Shown here one piece after another: positions 46,901-59,237 of a stretch of DNA of 64,000 nt. The stretch's first letter is position 1. Each line of letters begins with the position of its first letter. Below the pieces are notes generated by a model. The model was not told the origin of the DNA. It worked only from the letters and a program-made list of their open reading frames with translations, and did no database searches. The DNA is from Glycine soja (lineage: Eukaryota > Streptophyta > Magnoliopsida > Fabales > Fabaceae): assembly GCF_004193775.1 (NCBI RefSeq), contig NC_041008.1:17193731-17257730 (forward strand), given 5' to 3'. The position numbers and the translations under genes were made by a program.

Positions 46901-49900
46901 ATAAATCAGATACATATATTCTTGTTGAATTCTGTGTTCTATCATGCTTCATATTATATTTATCTTAGTTGCTGATGACATGATTTTGCTTCTATTTTCA
47001 CTTTTTATGGTTTGGCTTTGCCTGCTTAATGTACCTCTGATGTTTGTTATAGATTGCCGTCTTACTATTTCTTATGGTGCAGGCCAGAGGGCACATGCAA
47101 TTTCCAGGGTCACACCCAGTTTCTTTAAACAGGTCCAACTTATCTGTGCCAATAATGCACTATACTGTGATATGTTATGATAACCAAGCAGTAAACCTCT
47201 GGCTGCTAGTTCTTTAGCCACTATACTTTCATATAGCATGCTTTTATGCTAACCAAACATATGATTATGTTGGTGGTTAGCATTGGGTTCTTATATGCAT
47301 TTCTGTCCTTTTCATTTAATGTATGATAATGAGTAATGCTTCCTGTTCCCTCATGAGGTCCAATTAAACACACAGTCAGTTCATTTAGGCTTCACAGTCA
47401 GATTTAGTCCCTATTGGTTGGATTCTATTCATCTCTTTCAGTTTGGTGAGCCTGTGCCATTCTCTCTTGACTGTTTTATCCTTCCTAGTCAAACAGAACA
47501 ACTCACCTATTATGTGAATTTGGAGCTAATTGTTGTTACTGATACCACAGAGGGAAGAAGTGATCCTCAACGTTGGTGGTGGGGTTACTCAAATGCCAAA
47601 TGATGCCCCAACATGCATGTGGAAGGGGAGAAGTTCATATGGTTCTTTCAACTACTATAAATAGAAGCCTAGAGGGTAGGAGGGATAGATCACTTGAGAG
47701 ATCAAGAGACAGACTAAGATCCCTTTTAGGTTAAGATTGAATCTGTAGTAGAGTGAATACTTGTGACTTGCCACTGGGGATACTATTAAAATCAATTTTA
47801 TATCCCTAGATTTACCCAGAACTGAATTTTCATAAGTGAGGTATTATATATATATATATATGTATGTATGTATATATTGTTTAAAGTTTATTAACATGGA
47901 GAGGAAAAACAAATTAAAGTAAAGGATGATAAGAAATCCTCCTAAAGAAAAAAATGTAACAGATAACCAATGAAACAGAGAAACTCAATGGTACAAAGAT
48001 TCACTATCCCTCTAACATATTTTGTTAATGAAACCCAATTAAAAATTAAAAGGTCATGCACTTAATGCCAAAAAGATATCAAATGCCTAATCTTATCCCA
48101 AGTCAAATGTTGTGCCTGTGCCAAAGAAACATCCTTATAAATACAAGTTACCCTCCAAACAAATTTAACAAATTGTAGCATAGATTATCATTGTTACAAT
48201 AATTTAGCCTATACTTCTACCAAAACCATGAAAACTAATATTAGAATTGGTCCAGTGACCTGGGACATGCCCAATATTCAACAAAAATACCAAATAAGGC
48301 TAAGTAAGCTAACCTTTAATTTGTGACCCCTAACTAGTCTTACATTCCACATCCTAATTGCAAAAGGTAAGTGAGTGGTTAACTATATACCTCCAGCCAG
48401 TCCATATTCTTCCAGAAAATTTAAAATCTATATCCTTATATGACCTACAGTGACCAGATCCGTCAAGGAGAAATAAGATCTTAATGCTCTGTACTTTAAA
48501 TATGTTGTCATTTTAGAATATACTATTTGCTACTTTAATGTTTTATACTTGTCTTTTTTTGGGGTTGGGAGGATGCCATCATTTATATTTTTATAGCTAT
48601 ATATGTAAGTCTTTAAATGAATCAAGTTATGATTAGGAGGGAATATGGAGAGTTCATACAGATGTGGGCATAGCAACAAGTTATTTGTCAGAATTATGCC
48701 AATTAGTGACTTTTTTTGCATAGTGTATTGAATATAAATGCTTCCAAACTTTCATTTATTTATACACGTTGTAGTTTTGTGATTATAGTGATTATATTTA
48801 TTGATTGCAGGAGTTATTTTCAGGACAGTTTCTTATTGATTTGTTGTTTTTCTGTATTTGTTAAATGTTAAATTTAATTGCTTGGTATGCAGGGAGAATT
48901 TACAACTGTTACGACAACGTTATTATTATGCAACATGGAAAGCTGATGGAACAAGATATATGATGCTAATAACTATGGACGGATGTTACTTGATTGATAG
49001 AAGCTTCAATTTTCGAAGGGTTCAAATGAGGTTTCCTTGCAGGATTACAAAGGATGTATGTATGCTAATCTATAGTGAAAGTTTCTGAGAGTGTTTGTTA
49101 AGCTGTTTTAATTTTATGGTGCACAAACTGATATGTATATATCCTTGGCTTCCAAGGGCATGGCTGAGAAGACACACCACTTCACATTGCTTGATGGGGA
49201 GATGATTATTGATACATTGCCAGATTCCAAAAAGCAGGAAAGGAGATACCTCATATATGATCTGATGGCAATCAATGGAGTATCAGTAATAGAGGTTTGG
49301 TTTATTTGTAGTTGTACGACATAATGCTGGATGCTTTTACTTTGGTTTTGACTACATTGTTTCATTCTTTTTGGACTTTGGGAACAGGAAATCACTTGTG
49401 CTTGCCTTTAGCTGTTATTTATTTGCATGGTTGAAAAATACTCAAACTATAATGCAACCCAACTTTTTGCAGACATTATTTCATAGTGGAGCAAGATAAC
49501 AGTTGACTTATTTTATCTTCAATTTGCAACATCTTTTTAAAAACTATAAAAAAACAAAGAATAAACCAAAACTCTACTCAAAACAAAACTGGTTTTGATT
49601 TTTAAAAATTTCAAAACTAAAAACAAGAAAACACCCCAAGCGGGGCCTAAGATTTTTCTTTTTTTGGTTCAAAGGGAGGAGTTGAAGTCCACTACTAGGG
49701 GGTTTACAATAACTCACATATGCTTCTCAACCAACTGAACTAGTCCCCCTTGGCACACTTTAAGATTTATATATTAATATATTATATATAGATGGTGAAT
49801 ATTTCTGTCACATTTTCTGAATAGATGAAATGTGCTTAAATTGATTCAACATTGGATTATCTAATTAACCATTACTTAAAATGTTTTGATATCTTTTCTA

Positions 49901-52191
49901 AATTATTGTTTTCCTCTATAATCTGTTTTCTTTCATGCTTTTGTCAATTCTTTGATACAAAGTGTAGCTAGCGATGTATGATTTAGTCCAAACTTGGTGC
50001 AGCGACCATTTTATGAACGGTGGAAGATGCTAGAGAAAGTTATTGAACCCAGGAATCAGGAACGGTTCCAGAGTAGAAATCCTTACTATAGATATGACAT
50101 GGAGCCATTCCGGGTATGCATCTCTACCCTTAAAACTGAGTATATATTAAGCTTCACTTTCCGCTGCTAGCTTGTCTATTAATGTTTAAAATTATCAGGT
50201 GAGGAGAAAAGATTTTTGGCTGCTCTCTACTGTCACAAAGCTTTTAAGCGAATTCATTCCGAAACTCTCACATGATGCAGATGGTCTCATATTTCAGGTG
50301 GGTTTAATTTCTTCATTATATTAAACATGAGGTTGAGCTCTTCTGATATGCTGAATAACTTATTTCTGGCTCAACGTCATGCCAGCAACTCACCTATTTT
50401 CAGTCATGTGGTTTGTAGCCTTTTAAGATTTTTCCTTTTCCCATTAATTCTCTCTCATACCAGGGTCAACATACTACTGCAACTAATTCAATATAAAAAT
50501 GAATATCCTTTTGGTTTCTGTAGTGATCTTAAAATGATGTCCGGTAAAAGAGTGGCTCATAGAGGACCACTGTTACCTAGACTAGCTCATAGTTCAGATA
50601 CATTGGTCCATTCATCTTATTTCAAGTCCTCCTTACTACAGCAACTGAGTTTTTCTTCTTTTTCTCTTTTTTATTGAAGTGAATCGAGGTTGTTACTGAC
50701 AATATGTATAACCAGGGATGGGATGATCCTTACATACCTCGCACTCACGAAGGCCTCTTGAAGTGGAAATATGCTGAGCTGAATTCAGTTGATTTTCTCT
50801 TTGAGGTGGTATTATCAACTTATTACATATCTTGTTGGTTAATGTCTCTTGCTCCAAACTACTAGTTTGCTGCAGATGCTCCCAACTAATTTCTAGTTGT
50901 GTTTACAGATTGATAACGATTGTCAGCTACTTCTTCTGTATGAACGTGGAAAAAGGAAGCTCTTGGAAGGCTATAGGGTTGCATTTGAAGGTCAGTGAGA
51001 CAGACACTTATATTATACCTGTCCAACTCATTCAATTCTGATGTAATAATATCTACAAAATATTTAGTGTATGAGAGAATATGTTAGAATATCTTAAAAG
51101 ATCTTCAAAATATAGTGTAAACAGTTCTTTATTCCCTCATGTTTCCTTTTATTTCCTTATTGACTAGCAATACTATACTAGTACTTTACCTAAATTTTTA
51201 TATAAATAGAATCATTTGTTCAGTATTTTGTAATGCATTATAATACAGCATACCAATATTGTTAAGACAGCTGCTTGATATCTTTTGCACAGCTTTGTGA
51301 AGCTGATTTTTGTTGTATGTACCTAATGCACAGGTGTCCTTGATTGTTGACTTTCCATTCCTATATGCTTTTGTTCAGACACTTCTTTATATAAATATTC
51401 AGATATGCAGATTTCTGAGTGCACAGAACACTTGAGCAATATTTCTCAGAAACTCCTAATCTCAAGTAATAGAATATTATTTGAATTCTTTATTATCTTT
51501 TTCCTTTCTTTCCTCACCTAAACAACAATGAGATTTCAGGCGTCATTGTAGAATAGAAAATTCTATTAAAATCAAGTAATGGCTTTATTTGCTTCTCAGG
51601 GCGGTACATATTCATTTGCCAATTTGTTGTCTAGATTGGTTGGTGATTTTCTTATCACTATAACCAAATTCTAGCATCCACCAGAAAAAGTGTATATTTG
51701 AAGCAGTGCCTCAGTTTTGCAGGATAATGCTTTGTTGTCTGCTTTTATGTCTGCATCTTGTTTGGAAATTCTTCGTCAGTTAGTTGCATTGATTGCAAAT
51801 GCTTAATGGAATTTTAAAATCTGCTGAAGGTTTGGATCCCTTGCATTATTCCGGAAAGATCATTGAGTGTTCTTGGGATTCTGACAGACAGGAATGGATA
51901 TTCAAGCGAATCAGAACAGATAAATCAACACCAAATGACTTTAATACTTATAGAAAGGTTCTATTCTATGCCAACTTCTTTACATTTTAATTTCCCTCTT
52001 GTCTATCAATCTGTACTTGATTGGACCATTCGATTGATCTATTACAGGTGATGCGAAGTATAAGAGACAATATCACAGAGGATGTCCTGTTGAATGAAAT
52101 AAATGAGATAATTTGCCTTCCCTTGTATGCAGACAGGATAAGAATTGATAGCAAAGCCCATATCCACACCAATATGGCACGGCGAAGGTAA
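40963..52191 (+). CDS. mRNA-capping enzyme (RNA triphosphatase + guanylyltransferase)
   Basis: This nuclear enzyme removes the gamma-phosphate of nascent mRNA and adds GMP to make the cap. Seventeen coding exons: 40963-41091, 42523-42661, 43140-43291, 43564-43647, 43753-43815, 44948-45079, 45171-45380, 46491-46610, 47083-47132, 48893-49055, 49157-49294, 50003-50113, 50199-50297, 50716-50805, 50909-50990, 51830-51957, 52048-52191. All phases agree and give 677 aa, a normal plant length. The N-terminal triphosphatase has the cysteine-phosphatase loop HCTHGHNRTG (Cys208, Arg214). The guanylyltransferase has motif I KADGTR (nucleophile Lys376), LLDGEMI (near 427), DGLIF (near 525) and LLKWK (544-548), and ends MARRR. 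The acidic DDDDD linker at 58-62 of exon 7 separates the domains. Introns host a mariner-like element, a SINE-like insertion and other repeats. Confidence 0.94.
41560..41700 (+). repeat. Possible dispersed repeat in capping-enzyme intron 1
   Basis: The 'gccatagcgggataatggagtgg' and 'ccacttatcgcatgatatagcaaca' wording resembles a common dispersed plant repeat built on 'atagcgg' words. I find no clear ends. Confidence 0.3.
44065..44345 (+). repeat. Local direct duplication in capping-enzyme intron 5
   Basis: A block starting TTGTTATACCATCTGC near 44068 recurs near 44239 with the following CTTCTAAA and TTTTATTATCT words in the same order. AAGAAAATTAGTTAGTTT also occurs twice (about 44207 and 44315). 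The second copies fall inside the left part of the mariner-like element. Confidence 0.6.
44159..44744. mobile_element. Stowaway/mariner-like MITE, ~586 bp
   Basis: The left end CTCCCTCTGGTCCTTTTTAT and the right end in complement CTCCCTCCAGTCCTTATCAT match at 22 of 27 positions when extended to ATAAGNCCC. CTCCCTC ends are typical of Stowaway-type elements. The left flank is TA as expected; the right flank reads AATA, so the TA duplication is not clean. There is no transposase frame. The element lies in intron 5 of the capping-enzyme gene. Confidence 0.7.
47560..47850 (+). other. LTR-like segment in capping-enzyme intron 9
   Basis: ACTATAAATAGAAGCCTAG at about 47654 looks like a TATA box with a leader. 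It is followed by 'gatcacttgagagatcaagag' and a 'tgaatacttgtgacttgcca' block, wording reminiscent of a plant LTR. No ends or partner were found. Confidence 0.25.
47845..47876 (+). repeat. (TA)n(TGTA)n microsatellite
   Basis: A TA run is followed by three TGTA units, in intron 9 of the capping-enzyme gene. Confidence 0.8.
49656..49760 (-). mobile_element. Short SINE-like insertion, antisense in intron 11
   Basis: On the minus strand the head reads GGGGACTAGTTCAGTTGG TTGAG (A-box-like). A GGACTTCAACTCC box (B-box-like) follows, then an A-rich tail. TAAGATTT flanks both sides (49648-49655 and 49761-49768). It is only about 105 bp, shorter than most plant SINEs, so it could be a truncated copy. 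Confidence 0.5.
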
Positions 52192-53224
52192 TCAATCAGA
52201 AATTCTGTGCCTGTAATTTTTTGATTGGTGGGAGAATTGCATGTGGAAAGTGTTACATCAGGTGTAAACAAGATCAAATGTATCTAGTATCTACTGACGT
52301 CCGCCTGTGGCCATCATCCAAAGGTTCTTCACATTATGTAATTAGTTAGTCTTACAACTCCTTAGTTGATGCTGCAGTTGGTAAAGCTCAAATTCATGCA
52401 TGTAGAGTTAGGCTTAGGATCTCAGTGTAAATCATCTTATACATTTTCTTTCAAGTAATAACTTGTTCAAAGGGTAGCTGTTTGTTAGGGTTAAGCTCCA
52501 TTTCATTGGTTAGAATTTTCCCTGTATGTGAATATAAAAACATGGGAAATACTAACGAGCTTTCCATTTTCCCCAGTGCGGATGTTATTCTGCATTTTGC
52601 CTTCTCTGTAAATTATGTTAGGCTGTGCTGAAACCCACTGCAGCTTATTCTTCTCTAGCAACTTATTGTAGTTGTAGTATTCTGGAAGGGTGTAGGGGGA
52701 GGCAGTTGGGTTTTGAAAATGTTTGTCAGGAGTGAAGATTTGAATGGGATTAAGAAAAGGGGAAGTGGAAAAGGGATCAAATGCTCATTTCAATTCTTTT
52801 CTAAATAATTATGACATTACTGAAAAAAAATTCTGATTTTCGTGGGCTAACGTTAACATCAAAAGTGGAGCATGAAATTCTAGTGTGAAACAAGTACATA
52901 TTTGGCTGCCTTTATTTATTTTTTTTTTATATTAAAAAACTTCATTTTTTATAAAATTAATAAAAATGAGTTATTATTTCTTTAAAATAAGTTGAACTAA
53001 ACATGCACAAATTTCATTTGTAGCAAGGGAAATAAATTGCAAATTTCTTAAAAACTAAAATGGTATATCGTCTAAAAAACGATGTATTTAAGTAACCAGA
53101 AAGTGGGCGCTTTGTTAATTTTGTTTTTTTTTTTTTTGTTTTTTATCCATGGACTTTGTTAATCTATACATGCATTTGAATCCCGTTCTCCCTCTCCCTT
53201 ATTTATATTTTGCATCTCTCATTA
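52192..53224 (+). other. Capping-enzyme 3' region, then AT-rich DNA
   Basis: The first 500 bp or so are likely 3' untranslated sequence. No gene is seen after that. A (T)13 run lies near 53127. Confidence 0.5.
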
Positions 53225-53738
53225 GGGCATTGCTTTGTACATCTAGCACAACAATTATTGGTACAATGGTAAAATTTTATTTTTGTCAGTTTCATAAAGT
53301 TGATAAGAATTGGTAAATTCATAAGTCCAATACGGATTCATTAATCCATAAGTCTTATATATTAATTATTAGATCAAAATTGTTACAATTTATTATCTAA
53401 ATTTATATGTGTATTAAATATATATTAGAAATTTTATTGTTATATATAACAATATTAATTATTTCATAATATAATTTATCTATTAACTCAGTTAATTAGA
53501 ATGTCCGACTAATAATGCGAAAGTCACAATTCCTGCATAGATCATTAATTTTAAATTAATTTGTAAAACATATTTTTGAAAAAATTTACACCAATCCATA
53601 TGAGACCCAAACGATGTTAAGTCGTATTGGGTTTATAGATTTGCCAATTTATATCAGTTTTACGAAAGGATAAAATTAAAATTTCACTATTTTTGTTGAA
53701 TGCACAAACAATTGTGCTAGGTGCACAAAACAATGCCC
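53225..53738. mobile_element. Terminal-inverted-repeat MITE, ~514 bp
   Basis: The left end reads GGGCATTGCTTTGTACATCT and the right end in complement reads GGGCATTGTTTTGTGCACCT. The arms go on matching for about 110 bases (CTAGCACAA, AAAATTTTATTTT-like, AATTGG(T/C)AAAT, CCAATACG). The centre is AT-rich and non-coding. Flanking 9-mers (CTCTCATTA and CTTTCTTGC) are only partly alike, so the target duplication is unclear. Confidence 0.75.
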
Positions 53739-56700
53739 CTTTCTTGCATTCTAAAATATAAATTTGTATTTTAGAATGAATTTTTCATAATATAATGGAA
53801 GGTGTTGAAATTAATATACTAAAGAAAAGAAATAAATGTCATCTACATTATTTATAGAGAACACATTTCTATTTATTTTTTTAAAAAAAAGAAGATATAA
53901 CACACTTCTAATTAAAGAGAAAGAAATTGCTAAGTTTTTTTTTTTACCAAAACATTAATGCAGAGTATACATTAATTTTAATGATTATTAAAAAATCTAA
54001 TTGGCTATCTTTACTGACATTTGTCATTTTAACCCTATAAAAATTTAGATTCTAAAACTCAAAAATATAAGGATTAAATTTTTTGACGTTTGATAGTTTT
54101 AAGGACTAGAAAAATATTTTGTAGTTTCTAATATTAAACTGACTAATACTTTCAAGTTTGAATTTAATAAAAAATTTACGCCTGAAGTAAAATGGTCTAA
54201 CTAACCTAATTTGGTATCAATTAAGTTAATGAAGCTAAAATACATTTTTAATCTTATTATGCTTTCAATTTTATTTAGTTTGATTTCTTATTTTTAAAAT
54301 ATTAAATTTTGTCCTTTATGATTTTTTAAGTGAGTCAACATGATTCTTGTGAATCAATAATTGTTTTCATTTTTAAAACACAATATTATATCTTTTTTCT
54401 TTTACTGATTCGAGAAAAAAAACTTGTCTCATTAGAGTCAAATATTATGAAAATTATGAGAAAAGTAAAAATCATTGCTAGAAAATTGAAAAATTCATTA
54501 TTAAAGTCTTTTCTAATTGAGTGACTCATTTTTCATGTAATCTTCATCATATTTGTGACCTTTTTTCTTCAAATATTAATTGGATACCATAATTTGTATG
54601 TAAACCAATCTACTAATAGGATAAATTTTATGTCTTAAATTAATAAAAAAAAAATCGAATTGTATAAAAAATGATCATTATTTCCGAATAATCACTTTAA
54701 CTCACTTTAAAAACATAAAGATTTATTTTGACTTTTAAAAAAGATAAAGGGTCAAATGGAATATAATAAAGAACATCATATTTAAAAGTATATTTTAGTC
54801 ATTTGATTATCAACTGAAAATTATGAAAATGTGAATAGGAATTTATTTGGACATGCAAAAGTGATTTTAAGACTTATATAGAAGTGAAGTATTTATCGTC
54901 TATGGCAATAATTAATTTCTATCAAAGAATCTGATTGGTCACTTCTAATTTAATTTATCCTCTCAATTGAATTGAAACTTTACTTAAAGATTCAAACCTA
55001 GCTTCAGTCAAATCAACATTTTTATAAATTTCTTTGATGCCTCTCCCTTCTTGGATGTTAGGCATTCTTTTTGTGCCATTGCCATCATTTCAAGGAACAG
55101 TGGAAAAATGGTTTTTTTTACAGTAAAAAAATGTTTAAAGATTGGAATGGTTATATACATGCTAAATCAATTTTCATATAATTACCAATTCAAAACAGTG
55201 AAAAAAAGGTGTTGGCATTCTACGGCTTTTTTTACAAAAAAAAATGTTGAAACATTCAATAGATTGGAGGGTTATACATTCTAAATCAATTTTCATATAC
55301 TTATTAGATGTTCTCAAGACATTTTAACATCCTTGCTTGCTTAGTTATCTATTTCATATGAATTTGCCAATAAACAAGTTTGCTAACTACATCTATAAGC
55401 AAAATTTGCAGGGAAACTCCAAAATTTTGGTAGGTTATTGAATTGAGATGTAATTATTGCTAGCAAACAGCAACAAATGTTTCAACTTTCACTATACACA
55501 TAGACCATGCAAATACCATGGCATGTCACATGACCACATGTGGTATCCCAGATCAGTGAAGTAGTCTACCTGATTGGTGTCATGCACACTTCATATCGTA
55601 CTATTGAATTTTTAACATAGCACAGCCTTCTCCAAGATTGGCAAGCCAATCAATCACAAAGAACCATCATCCCCACTGATGAGCTTCAACAAATGCATCT
55701 GCACTTGAAAATTTCCTGTACTGGTGTTGGTCAGAAACATTTCAAATTTCAAAATCATAACATAAATTAGAGAACCAACATACATAATGTCCATATAACA
55801 TTCTAGGACTCAATAGTCAGTTGGTAATCTGTTATAGTTAAGAAAGCATCTACGATAAGCTTCTTGCTTGCTAAATATTTGCCCTACACTCATTCAGGTA
55901 GTAATCGAACGAATTACAATTTCAGAATTCAATTTCTTTTTCCAACTCTCTCTGGATACTCAAACTCTAATACACACAATAATAAGCAAATAAAAGTCAT
56001 CAGTGCAAAATATCTCTTCAATCTCTGCATACTAGTAAGGGAAATTCAAAATCATGGGAAGAACACCAAAGAGAGGCCTTAAAACAATCCCTAACCCAAA
56101 AGTTATTTAAAGGTAATAAATCTATTTAATAGATGATCCAATGACAATTCAGTAGCTCTAACAGTTGTTTTATCTAATTGGATATAGAAGTTCTCAATAT
56201 GAAGTGTAACAAGACAAATTGTTTGTCTTCTGCAATGCCATTCAAAATGAGGGTTCTTTCAAATCTTGCAAGGTCATTACAAAACTATACCAGAAAGATA
56301 ATACTTCAGGTTTCATTGATAAAAGCATACTTAAGCAGAAGAAAATGCACTAAGGGACTTTCGCATTTATCCAAACCTTCATAGAAAGAGAGATATAAAG
56401 CTGAAAATTACACCCTTCTGAACCTCTTGTGGAAAGAATTTTCATAGGAAAATACCATCAGTAATGTAGAAACTAAGTTATGTAAAATCTTAGCACATCA
56501 TTCATGTGCAATCTTTTCAAGGTTATGATGGTCGCCACTATCCAATAGAATAAGCTTCTAGTATCTTGTGGAATTATCTAGAGTAGATTCTTTGATTAAA
56601 TCATGTTGCACTGTTGAGCAATGGATTCTCATAAACTTCTAATTGAAATATGTAATTGTGAATATCAACTAATGCTGCTTCTAAGTTTTTACACAGCATT

Positions 56701-56952
56701 GTGTCTACTTAGGAAATGCTATTGCCTTTGATTTTCAGAAAATGCAGGCGTTATCAACACAATTTCAACATCCAGGTATCTAAACCAAAGTCGTTTAATC
56801 CAGCAAATTGCACCATTACACTCGCACAAGTGGTGTTCATCCAGTTAATGAAATCATCCATATATTTCAGAAAATTCAGCAAATAAATTTCAGCAAAATC
56901 ATCCATATAGACAATGAAGTTAATGAAAAAAACAATGATATCCACTCTGTAC

Positions 56953-56984
<32 letters not shown>

Positions 56985-57119
56985 TAAATACTGACATTTT
57001 ACACTCTCATCTAATGACAAACTGTCATGTATGCTAAGATTGTTAGACTATTAAAATAACTACCAAAGGTTCATATGCAAACTCACCTCAAACAAAAGGG
57101 ACCAATCCAAACATGGAAA
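53739..57119. other. Intergenic DNA, no gene seen
   Basis: This is about 3.4 kb of mostly AT-rich sequence. The part from about 55400 has lower AT content and may include the 3' untranslated region of the minus-strand DUF962 gene near 57119. A GA microsatellite lies near 56957-56985. Confidence 0.45.
56957..56985 (+). repeat. (AG)n microsatellite
   Basis: About fourteen AG units with one interruption. Confidence 0.85.
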
Positions 57120-57458
57120 TCAGAACACTTGCAGCACAGGTCTTTTCCCAAGCCTCTTGATCTCTCTATCCATTTTCCCGGTAAGCATCAACCCAAACAT
57201 CTTGAAATCACACAAGAGTGACCAAAAGGGGTGTCCAAAAGTGGCTGGAACATTCCCTTCCACAAAAAAGTGACTGTACCAGGCGCATCCATACCCAGAA
57301 AGGGGCACAAAGAACAAAAACCACCAGCTGAAGAAAACTGAAAAGAACAAAAACAAAATGCTGAAGAGCGTTCCCACAAAGTGCCACCTCCTCGTGGAAG
57401 GCATCGAATGCTGGTTCACGTAGAAGGCCCAGAACTCCTCCAAGCTCCTGAAATTCAT
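57120..57458 (-). CDS. DUF962 / Mpo1-like ER membrane protein
   Basis: It is a 112-aa single-exon protein of the DUF962 (YGL010w/Mpo1-like) family. Yeast Mpo1 is an ER Fe(II)-dependent dioxygenase in phytosphingosine breakdown; the plant role is not something I can state. The family start MNFRSLEEFWAFYVNQHS is followed by two hydrophobic hairpin segments (about aa 28-52) and the conserved block GYGCAWYSHFFVEGN (aa 55-69) and PATFGHPFWSL (71-81). The candidate metal-binding histidines H17, H26, H63 and H76 are all present. I chose the ATG at 57458 because it begins the conserved block; two ATGs lie upstream in frame (57470 and 57506) but add only leader-like sequence. Confidence 0.88.
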   Translation of the reverse strand: MNFRSLEEFWAFYVNQHSMPSTRRWHFVGTLFSILFLFFSVFFSWWFLFFVPLSGYGCAWYSHFFVEGNVPATFGHPFWSLLCDFKMFGLMLTGKMDREIKRLGKRPVLQVF

Positions 57459-58064
57459 GGCTTTCAGCATAGGCAAAAAAAAAATCAGATTTTGATGAGA
57501 ACCCACTTGGGGAAAGAGGTGAAAATATATGGCGGTGTGAGTTTGAAGGGATTGGGGTGAAAGAGATGATTCCTGAAAGTGAGGATTTTTGGAAGCAAAG
57601 TATTGATGATGGTGTGTTGGGGATAGTGGGGACCACAGAAGGAAGAGGTCAGAGATTGTGTTGTGTTGGGAATTGTGATGTTGTTGAGGAGAGTAAGGAA
57701 GGGAAGGGATTGGTTTTGTAGCTTGATGAGCTTTTGTTGTTGGACTAGTTGTTGGTATGTTTGATTGTGTTGGAGGGGACAGATTCAGTGTACTTGATAA
57801 TCACACACATTCATGTAGTTGATGCTTTATAATTGTTTGATGAAGATTGAATGGTTCAGATTTTAAATCTGATTTTTTATATAAAAGTAAACTATGATCA
57901 TCTGATCTTTATCCAGTGGCTACAATTTGATTGCTGTGTGAATGCGCTTGTGTCGAATGCAGGCAGTTTGGGTATACATCAACGTCAAGCTTGTCCTCAT
58001 CTTTTTCAGTTTACCGTTTCACCCTCCTTTGTTTCATTTTTTTATTTCTCTTTTGTATGATTTG
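57459..58064 (-). promoter_or_regulatory. Upstream region of the DUF962 gene
   Basis: 57459-57780 is less AT-rich and probably holds the leader and promoter (minus strand). No defined element is called. The right end is the left target duplication (ATGATTTG, 58057-58064) of a large foldback element. Confidence 0.4.
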
Positions 58065-59229
58065 GGCATTTTTAATTAAAGAGGTATTTTTTCTTTCCTT
58101 TTTTTAGATGGGTTGTTTTTGAATAATTTATCGAAAGAGACTGATATCACTTAGAAGTCCTAATATTTATTATGACTTTACTTATTTTTTAACTAAAATT
58201 ATAAATAATTTTATCACTTTGTAGCTTTTTTTTACAACTTTTGAAATCACAACTTTTTTTTATTTTTTTTTTGGTATTACAACTTCAGAGTTCTAATACC
58301 ATATTATTTTTTATTTTTTATAGTTATTACAACATATTAAAAGGTTTTAATTATTTTTTACACAATTTTTTTTATTTCTTTTCATTCATCTCATTATGTA
58401 TATCAGTAATGACATGCCTTTTTATGTTTGTCGTCGTTTCATAAGTCGGGCATAAAATGTGGATCAAAGCCATTTGTTTTCACTTCGAAGGGAATGAAAG
58501 CAATGCGGAAAACTTCAAAAATATTTTCCAACTTCTATACATGATCAACAAAATCATCATAATTTAAATTACAAGAAGCACACGTTGTAATCGCATGCAA
58601 ACAAGGGATTCAAAGTGTTTAAAATTATTCACAATCACACGATTATTCATTCAATTTGACAGTGCATGTAATTACTTGTTAACCAAGCCACATATTTAAA
58701 ATTACTAAAAGATTATCTAAATTTTAAATAAACAAAAATATTTAAATAAAATAATATTAAAAGATATAATATATTTTAAATAATAAAATATTAAAAACTA
58801 TATAACATATTAAATAAAACCATAAAAAATATACAACATTAAATAAAATTAATAACAAGTAAAATTAAAATTATTTATTTAATAATTAAATAAATACTTT
58901 TTTATAATTTAAAAAAATTGAAAACAAAAAAAAAAGAAGTTTGCGTAAAAAAAATTAAAACCTTTTAATATGTTGTAATAATTAAAAAAAAAAAAACGGT
59001 ATCACAACTTTTAAGTTGTAATAAAAAAAATCTTTTATGACTTTAAAATTGTAAAAGCAAAAAAAAAAAAAAGTTATGAGTCGTATAAAATAATTTACAC
59101 TAAAATCGTAAAAAAATCCTTTAGTACTCTAACTCAGAAGTTACAACTTAACCGCTTTTGATAAATAATTCAAAAATAACTCCTATGGAAAAAACGAAGA
59201 AAAACATACCCTTTTGGGTAAAAAAGCCG
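58065..59229. mobile_element. Large foldback element, ~1.16 kb
   Basis: ATGATTTG flanks the element on both sides (58057-58064 and 59230-59237). The arms are about 300 bp each and imperfect. GAGGTATTTTTTCTTTCC on the left pairs with GGGTATGTTTTTCTTCG on the right. GTTTTTGAATAATTTATC pairs with ATTTTTGAATTATTTATC. A near-perfect inverted pair around TTACAACATATTAAAAGG lies at 58327 and 58956. The loop (58440-58900) is AT-rich and non-coding. Long arms with an 8- to 9-bp duplication fit a Mutator-like or hAT foldback element. Confidence 0.75.
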
Positions 59230-59237
59230 AATGATTT

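Noticed and set aside
50327..50677. 116-codon open frame on the plus strand
   Set aside because: It lies in intron 13 of the capping-enzyme gene and has no family signature. It is expected by chance in T-rich intron sequence.
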